From: Gammaproteobacteria bacterium
GTDB lineage: Bacteria > Pseudomonadota > Gammaproteobacteria > Poriferisulfidales > Oxydemutatoraceae
DNA: 10,056 nucleotides
Assembly (NCBI GenBank): GCA_007570905.1
Contig: RKSI01000106.1
Span: 1-10,056, forward strand
Direction: 5' to 3'
Shown here: positions 6,043-10,056 of the stretch, in pieces
Numbering within the stretch: the stretch's first letter is position 1
How the letters are laid out: each line of letters opens with the position of its first letter
Position numbers and translations under genes: made by a program
The notes under the pieces: generated by a model
What the model was told of the DNA's origin: nothing
Database searches by the model: none
The model's input: only the letters and a program-made list of their open reading frames with translations

Positions 6043-7767
6043 ATGCGCGTTTCACGCTTTCCGCTGCATACTCTGAAAGAAGAACCCGCCGGCGCGGAGA
6101 TTGCCAGCCACCGGCTGATGTTGCGCGCCGGCCTGATTCAGAAACTCTCGTCGGGGCTGTACCTGTGGCTGCCGGCGGGGTTGCGCGTGCTGCGCAAGGT
6201 CGCCGGCGTGGTGCGCGAGGAGATGGACGCCGCAGGCGCCTGCGAGTTGCTGATGCCGGCGGTGCAGCCCGCCGAACTGTGGCGCCGCTCGGGGCGCTGG
6301 GACGAATACGGCCCCGAATTGCTGCGCCTGCAGGACCGCCACGCGCGCGACTTCGTGTTCGGCCCGACGCACGAGGAGGTCATCAGCCACTTCGCCGCCG
6401 GCGCCCTGTCCAGTTACCGCCAACTGCCGGTCAATTACTACCAGATACAAACCAAGTTCCGCGACGAGATACGCCCGCGTTTCGGCGTCATGCGCGCGCG
6501 CGAATTCCTGATGAAGGACGCCTACTCGTTCCACGCCGACGCAGCCTCGCTCGACGACACCTACCAGGCGATGTTCGCCGCCTACCGCCGGATTTTCGAC
6601 CGCCTGCAACTGAAATACCGCGCGGTGCTGGCCGACACCGGCGCCATCGGCGGCAGCGCCTCGCACGAGTTTCACATCCTCGCCGATTCGGGCGAAGACC
6701 GCATCGCGTTCTCCGACGAAGGCGACTACGCCGCCAGCGTTGAATTCGCGCCGACCGCGCCCGCCGCCGAACGCGCCGCACCCGGCGCCGCGATGGAAAA
6801 GATAGACACGCCGGGCGCCGTCACCATAGATGCGCTCGCCGAAATGCTCGACATGCCGCCGGCAAAATGCCTGAAAGCGCTGTTCGTCAACGGCGCCGAC
6901 GGCGGCATCACCGCCGTGTTCCTGCGCGGCGACCACGAACTCAACGCCGTCAAGGCCGCCAAACACCCGGCCATCGCAAGCCCGCTGCAATTCGCCGACG
7001 CGCAGGCGGTCGCCGCCGCCGTCGGCTGCGCGCCCGGCTCGCTCGGGCCGCTCGGCCTGAACATGCCGGTGCTCGCCGACCACGCCGCCGCCGCGATGAG
7101 CGACTTCGCAACCGGCGCCAACGAGGAAGGCCGCCATTTCATCCACGCCAACTGGGGCCGCGACCTGCCGGAGCCGCAAACCGGCGACTTCCGCAACATC
7201 GAGGAAGGCGACCCCAGCCCCGACGGGCGCGGGCGCATCCGCATCCGCCGCGGCATTGAGGCCGGCCACATCTTCAAACTCGGCGCCAAATACAGCGAGG
7301 CGATGGATGTGAAAGTGCTCGGTGAAAACGGCAAGCCGGTCACGGTGATGATGGGCTGCTACGGCATCGGCATCTCGCGCATCGTCGCCGCCGCCATCGA
7401 GCAGAACCACGACGACAACGGCATCATCTGGCCGGCGCCGATGGCGCCGTTTCATCTGTCGCTGACGCCGGTCGGCTATCATCTGAAACCGCGGGTGAAG
7501 ACCGAAACCGAGCGCCTCTACCGCGAATTGCTCGACGCCGGCGTCGAGACGCTGCTCGATGACCGCGACGCGCGCCCCGGCGTGCTGTTCGCCGACAGCG
7601 ACCTGACGGGCCTGCCGCTGCGCCTCGTCGTCAGCGAGAAAAACCTCGACCGGGGGCAAATTGAACTGAAACACCGGCGCAGCGGCGAAACCCGGATGAT
7701 GGCGTCGGAAAACTGCGCCGGCGCCGTTGCCGCGCTGTGCGCCGACTTGCTACAATCGCCGCCATGA
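6043..7767 (+). CDS. proS: Prolyl-tRNA synthetase (ProS), bacterial type with editing domain
   Basis: Charges tRNA-Pro with proline in the cytoplasm. The 574-aa product is close to the 572 aa of E. coli ProS and aligns from the first residues (MRVSRFPLHTLKEEPAGAEI). Class II motif 1 lies in the first ~100 residues. Motif 2 starts near residue 139 (FRDEIRPRFGVMRAREF), motif 3 is near 438 (GCYGIGISRIV), and the anticodon-binding domain is at the C-terminus. Between motifs 2 and 3, roughly residues 225-405, is the inserted YbaK-like editing domain that hydrolyses Ala-tRNA-Pro; Lys278 in PAKCLKAL appears to be the counterpart of the E. coli editing lysine. The start is immediately preceded by GAAGA, too close for a normal Shine-Dalgarno. 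The stop overlaps the next gene by 4 nt. It is complete with no missing motif. Confidence 0.97.
   Translation: MRVSRFPLHTLKEEPAGAEIASHRLMLRAGLIQKLSSGLYLWLPAGLRVLRKVAGVVREEMDAAGACELLMPAVQPAELWRRSGRWDEYGPELLRLQDRHARDFVFGPTHEEVISHFAAGALSSYRQLPVNYYQIQTKFRDEIRPRFGVMRAREFLMKDAYSFHADAASLDDTYQAMFAAYRRIFDRLQLKYRAVLADTGAIGGSASHEFHILADSGEDRIAFSDEGDYAASVEFAPTAPAAERAAPGAAMEKIDTPGAVTIDALAEMLDMPPAKCLKALFVNGADGGITAVFLRGDHELNAVKAAKHPAIASPLQFADAQAVAAAVGCAPGSLGPLGLNMPVLADHAAAAMSDFATGANEEGRHFIHANWGRDLPEPQTGDFRNIEEGDPSPDGRGRIRIRRGIEAGHIFKLGAKYSEAMDVKVLGENGKPVTVMMGCYGIGISRIVAAAIEQNHDDNGIIWPAPMAPFHLSLTPVGYHLKPRVKTETERLYRELLDAGVETLLDDRDARPGVLFADSDLTGLPLRLVVSEKNLDRGQIELKHRRSGETRMMASENCAGAVAALCADLLQSPP
7727..7756 (+). 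promoter_or_regulatory. Possible internal promoter inside the 3' end of proS
   Basis: TTGCCG (7727-7732), 18 bases, then TACAAT (7751-7756) preceded by TGC, so the -10 is also of the extended TGn type. Predicted transcription would begin at or next to the ATG at 7764, giving a leaderless mRNA for the downstream lipoprotein gene. No Shine-Dalgarno precedes that ATG, which fits. Sequence match only. Confidence 0.4.
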
Positions 7768-8129
7768 GCGCCGCCAACGCCGTCTGCAACGCCGCCCGCC
7801 TGCCGCTGCTGGGCGCCCTCGCCGCCGCCACGCTGCTGGCCGCCGCGTGCGCGTCGCGGCTGACGACCGACGGCGAGATGGTGCGCGTCGCAGGCCCGCA
7901 GGACATCAAGCAGTGCCGGCGCATCGGCAACACCCGCATCTCGCTGGACGCCGCGCGCAAAAAACTGTTCAGTGCGTCGCTCATCGCCGAGTCGCTTGAA
8001 AACGAGGCGCGCAACCTCGCGCGGCGCATCGGCGGCGACACCGTGCTGGCGGTTTCCGAAGTCTCAGAGGCCGCCCAGGTGTTCGGCGTCTATGACTGCC
8101 GCACAACGGCGCAGGGCGGGCGCCGGTGA
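7764..8129 (+). CDS. Small DUF4156-like lipoprotein
   Basis: 121 aa from the ATG at 7764, whose ATGA overlaps the proS stop; an upstream GTG at 7737 is possible but lies inside proS. An Ala/Leu-rich signal sequence ends in LLAAAC, with the probable lipidated Cys at residue 29. The lipobox has Ala rather than Leu at -3, slightly unusual. The mature part has LTTDGEMVRV, then a Cys in IKQCRRIGNTR, a helical SLENEARNLARRIGGDTVLAV segment and a final Cys in YDCRT. This order (VRV strand, CxxxG, NEA helix with a GxxxVLxV strand, Cys) resembles DUF4156/RcsF-like small envelope lipoproteins, and the two mature Cys may form a disulfide. Function is unknown. It overlaps the next gene by 4 nt, so it is probably co-translated with it. 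Confidence 0.75.
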   Translation: MSAANAVCNAARLPLLGALAAATLLAAACASRLTTDGEMVRVAGPQDIKQCRRIGNTRISLDAARKKLFSASLIAESLENEARNLARRIGGDTVLAVSEVSEAAQVFGVYDCRTTAQGGRR

Positions 8130-8965
8130 ACACAAACAACACGCCGCGCTCGGTGCTGATAACCGGCTGCTCCTCCGGCATCGGCCTGTGCGCCGCGCAC
8201 ACGCTGAAAAGCCGCGGCCACCGCGTGTTTGCGACCGCGCGCGGCGCCGCCGATGTCGGGAAACTCAGCGCCGCCGGCCTGGACGCCATGCAACTTGATG
8301 TCAATGACAGCGACGGCATCAACCGCTGCGTCGGGCAACTGCTGGAAAAAACCGGCGGCACGCTCGACGCGCTGTTCAACAACGCCGGCTACGGGCAATA
8401 CGGCGCGCTGGAAGACCTGCCGCGAGACAGTCTGCGCCGCCAATTTGAGACCAATTTGTTCGGCCTGCACGAACTGACCGCGCGCGTGATTCCGGTGATG
8501 CGCCGCCAGCGGCGCGGGCGCATCATCCAGAACAGTTCGCTGCTGGGCTATATGGCGCTGCCGCTGTGCGGCGCCTACACCGCGTCCAAGCACGCGCTGG
8601 AAGGCTGGAGCGACACGCTGCGCCTGGAACTCGCCGGCAGCGGTATCCATGTCTCGCTGATTGAGCCGGGGCCGATTGAAAGCGCGTTCGCCGACAGCAG
8701 CCGCCGCCACACCGAAGACGCCGTCGGCGCAGACCGCGCCGGCGAGCCGCGCTACCGGCTGCTGCGCGAGCGCATGAACGAAAACCGCGGGCGCCTCGCG
8801 CGGCGCCCGCCCGAAACCGTGGTGCGCTGCCTGATACACGCGCTGGAAAGCCGCCGCCCGAAGGCGCGCTACCAGGTCGGCGCGCCGGCGGCGGCGCTGT
8901 GGCATGCCAAACGCCTGCTGCCGACGCGGTTGCTGGACCGGATGCTGCTGGGGGCCGCCGGATGA
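8126..8965 (+). CDS. Short-chain dehydrogenase/reductase, YbbO-like
   Basis: A 279-aa classical SDR that should reduce or oxidise a carbonyl/alcohol with NAD(P)(H). The Rossmann nucleotide motif TGCSSGIG is at residues 13-20, NNAG at 85-88, Asn110 in the catalytic tetrad, Ser138, Tyr151 and Lys155 (YTASK), and EPGPI follows as usual. Arg39 after the second strand suggests NADPH preference, by family rule. Overall resemblance, including the C-terminal KRLLPTRLLDRMLLG, is to E. coli YbbO, an oxidoreductase of uncertain natural substrate (lipid aldehyde or similar). It starts at GTG 8126, overlapping the lipoprotein stop as GTGA; a G-rich stretch precedes it but no clean Shine-Dalgarno. Its own stop overlaps the next gene. 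All catalytic residues are present. Confidence 0.92.
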   Translation: MNTNNTPRSVLITGCSSGIGLCAAHTLKSRGHRVFATARGAADVGKLSAAGLDAMQLDVNDSDGINRCVGQLLEKTGGTLDALFNNAGYGQYGALEDLPRDSLRRQFETNLFGLHELTARVIPVMRRQRRGRIIQNSSLLGYMALPLCGAYTASKHALEGWSDTLRLELAGSGIHVSLIEPGPIESAFADSSRRHTEDAVGADRAGEPRYRLLRERMNENRGRLARRPPETVVRCLIHALESRRPKARYQVGAPAAALWHAKRLLPTRLLDRMLLGAAG

Positions 8966-9657
8966 ACGCGCGCCCGCGCATCATCGCCGCCGTGTGCGCG
9001 ATACGCGCGGATGCCGGCAGCCGCCGTCCGCGCCGCAACGCGCGCCTGCGCGCCGCCGCCGCCGCGTGCGCGTGCGCGCTGCTGGCCGGCTGCGCCGAGC
9101 CGAGGCCGAGCAGCGTCGCCAACGCCTGCGAGATTTTCTCGCAAAAGATACACTGGTACGAGGCGGCGCGCGATTCACAGCAGCGCTGGAACATTCCGAT
9201 GCCGCTGCTGCTCGCGTTTGTGCATCAGGAATCGTCGTTCCGCGCGACCGCGAGGCCGCCGCGCCGCCGCCTGCTGGGCATCATTCCGTGGGTCAGGCCG
9301 TCGTCGGCCTACGGCTACGCGCAGGCGGTGGACCACACCTGGCTGGAATACAAGAAAGAAACGGGCCGCGCGCTGGCGCGGCGCAGCAACTTCAGGGACG
9401 CGATGGACTTCATCGGCTGGTACAACAACAAAAGCGTGCGCGAACTCGGCCTGCGCCGCAACGATGCGCGCCGCCTCTACCTCGCCTACCACGAGGGCCG
9501 CAACGGTTACCGACGCCAGTCGTACAACGCCAAGCCGTGGCTGCTGAAAGTTGCAAAGAAGGTGCAGCGGCGCAAGGACGCCTACGCCAGGCAACTGAAA
9601 ACCTGCGACCTGAAACCGAGGCCGTGGTACCGGCAGATGTTTGACTGGCGCCTGTGA
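8962..9657 (+). CDS. Lipoprotein with transglycosylase SLT-like domain
   Basis: 231 aa from the ATG at 8962, overlapping the SDR stop as ATGA and preceded by a GGGGG run; a longer reading from 8899 would lie inside the SDR gene. An Arg-rich N-region of about 30 residues, then a short Ala/Cys/Leu core and LLAGC put the lipidated Cys at residue 44. The mature part has the lytic-transglycosylase pattern: FVHQESSFRA with the probable catalytic Glu90, AYGYAQA near 116-122, GWYNN near 152-156 and AYHEG near 175-179. It should cleave the glycan strands of peptidoglycan from a lipid-anchored position. It most resembles the short SLT-type (SLT_4-like) lipoproteins rather than full-length Slt or MltC. 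The tail is basic (KKVQRRKDAYARQLK). The gene ends with tandem stops, TGATGA. Confidence 0.85.
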   Translation: MNARPRIIAAVCAIRADAGSRRPRRNARLRAAAAACACALLAGCAEPRPSSVANACEIFSQKIHWYEAARDSQQRWNIPMPLLLAFVHQESSFRATARPPRRRLLGIIPWVRPSSAYGYAQAVDHTWLEYKKETGRALARRSNFRDAMDFIGWYNNKSVRELGLRRNDARRLYLAYHEGRNGYRRQSYNAKPWLLKVAKKVQRRKDAYARQLKTCDLKPRPWYRQMFDWRL

Positions 9658-9686
9658 TGACGCCCGCGTGAACAAGGCGTTTGCCC

Positions 9687-9705
9687 GGCGCCCGCGACGG
9701 GCGCC
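9687..9705. terminator. GC-rich hairpin between convergent genes (weak bidirectional terminator candidate)
   Basis: GGCGCCCG-CGA-CGGGCGCC forms an 8-bp stem with a 3-nt loop, about 30 nt after the SLT gene on the plus strand and about 15 nt beyond the tRNA 3' end on the minus strand. Neither side carries a T-run after the stem, so it is not a textbook intrinsic terminator. It may act with Rho, stall polymerase, or protect RNA ends. Confidence 0.4.
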
Positions 9706-9719
9706 CGCAAAGAAGGAAA

Positions 9720-9796
9720 TGGTGGCTATGGCGGGACTTGAACCTGCGACACCGGCATTATGAATGCCGTGCTCTAACCAACTGAGCTACATAGCC
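9720..9796 (-). tRNA. tRNA-Met (elongator), anticodon CAU
   Basis: 77 nt on the minus strand including an encoded CCA. The acceptor stem GGCTATG pairs with CATAGCC, followed by discriminator A. The D arm (GCTC AGTTGGTTA GAGC), the anticodon loop TTCATAA with CAT at 9760-9762, and the T arm with GGTTCAAGTCC are all canonical. A paired first base pair (G-C) excludes the initiator tRNA. The acceptor and D arm match E. coli elongator tRNA-Met closely, which favours Met over the lysidine-modified Ile2 isoacceptor. It lies just downstream of ychF, a neighbourhood I recall from Pseudomonas. Confidence 0.95.
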
Positions 9797-9812
9797 GCCG
9801 TGGAATACCCCC

Positions 9813-9818
9813 ATTATA
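9813..9818 (-). promoter_or_regulatory. -10 element for tRNA-Met, with G-rich discriminator
   Basis: The minus strand reads TATAAT, a perfect -10, followed by GGGGG before the expected start and then 11-16 nt of leader to the tRNA at 9796. The -35 is weak (TTGCTT at 15-bp spacing or TATTGC at 17). A G/C-rich discriminator is typical of ppGpp-controlled stable-RNA promoters, so stringent control is inferred. Confidence 0.55.
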
Positions 9819-9864
9819 AGCGATATAAGCGGCAAGCAATAAGCGACACCGGCGGCGGCGCGCA

Positions 9865-10056
9865 TCACACATTGAAGCGGAAATGGGCGACATCGCCCTC
9901 CTGCATCACATATTCCCTGCCTTCAAGACGCCATTTGCCGGCATCCTTCGCCTGCTGTTCGCCGCCGCAGGCGATGTAATCGGAATACGCGATGACCTCG
10001 GCGCGCACAAAGCCCCGCTCAAAGTCGCCGTGGATGCGCCCGGCGGCGCGCGGCGC
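9865..10056 (-). CDS. ychF: YchF redox-regulated ATPase, C-terminal 63 residues (5' part beyond window)
   Basis: The minus strand from the right edge is open for 63 codons and stops at 9865-9867. The translation includes AGRIHGDFERGFVRAEVIAY, IACGGEQQAKDAGKWRLEG and a final QEGDVAHFRFNV, which is the TGS-domain end of the Obg-family ATPase YchF (Ola1). YchF binds ribosomes and hydrolyses ATP; the domain ends with the usual HFRFNV. The N-terminal G domain and start lie outside the window. The tRNA-Met follows 68 nt later on the same strand with its own promoter. Confidence 0.95.
   Translation of the reverse strand, partial: APRAAGRIHGDFERGFVRAEVIAYSDYIACGGEQQAKDAGKWRLEGREYVMQEGDVAHFRFNV

Noticed and set aside
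3936..6743. A 935-codon open frame on the plus strand opposite dapA and perM.
   Set aside because: It is antisense to two clearly identified genes, runs into proS in another frame, and its translation is His/Arg/Gln-rich low complexity, as expected from a GC-rich antisense frame.
6052..7674. A 540-codon open frame on the minus strand opposite proS.
   Set aside because: It mirrors a full-length synthetase with every motif in place; its composition (Val/Ala/Gly/His-rich) is a codon shadow.
8962..9060. Tat signal in the SLT-like lipoprotein (SRRPRRN).
   Set aside because: The twin arginines are not followed by the hydrophobic FLK-type residues, and LLAGC indicates an ordinary lipoprotein signal.
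9720..9796. tRNA-Ile2 (CAU, lysidine) or initiator tRNA instead of elongator Met.
   Set aside because: The first acceptor pair is G-C, unlike initiator, and the acceptor stem and D arm follow elongator tRNA-Met rather than the Ile2 pattern, though a covariance model would settle it.
1..10056. CRISPR arrays, insertion sequences, phage or toxin-antitoxin genes.
   Set aside because: No short regularly spaced repeats, no transposase or integrase motifs, and no terminal inverted repeats around the paralogue array were seen.

Overview
The window looks like a compact, GC-rich chromosome segment from a gammaproteobacterium, or something close to one. The support is an E. coli-type prolyl-tRNA synthetase with an inserted editing domain, a dapA-bamC pair joined by a 4-nt overlap, a PerM-type protein, a YbbO-like dehydrogenase, and YchF followed by an elongator tRNA-Met. 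Species cannot be named from this sequence. Intergenic space is minimal and most gene junctions are 4-nt stop/start overlaps (ATGA or GTGA).

Minus strand, about 5948 down to 1: one apparent long transcription unit reading perM - dapA - bamC - a 72-aa orphan protein - three tandem paralogues of a WlaTC/HtrL-like (putative glycosyltransferase) protein. The third paralogue in reading order runs off the left edge (it has no stop in the window) and is intact as far as it can be read. The paralogues are visibly more AT-rich than the core genes upstream. They repeat with a period of about 870 bp and differ mainly in short loops set between nearly identical motifs. This array is the accessory part of the window and the best candidate for something new.

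Plus strand, 6043-9657: four genes, each overlapping the next by 4 nt. They are proS, a small DUF4156-like lipoprotein, a YbbO-like short-chain dehydrogenase, and a lipoprotein with a transglycosylase SLT-like domain. The first and last genes link translation and the cell wall. Extended -10 promoter-like sequences lie just before proS and just before the small lipoprotein, both implying very short or absent leaders. perM and proS are divergent and share a gap of 94 bp.

Right end, minus strand: the C-terminal 63 codons of ychF, then an elongator tRNA-Met (CAU) with encoded CCA and its own strong -10 with a G-rich discriminator. A GC-rich hairpin sits between the convergent ends of the SLT gene and the tRNA.

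There is no CRISPR array, insertion sequence, phage gene or rRNA. No stretch longer than 300 bases lacks a gene.
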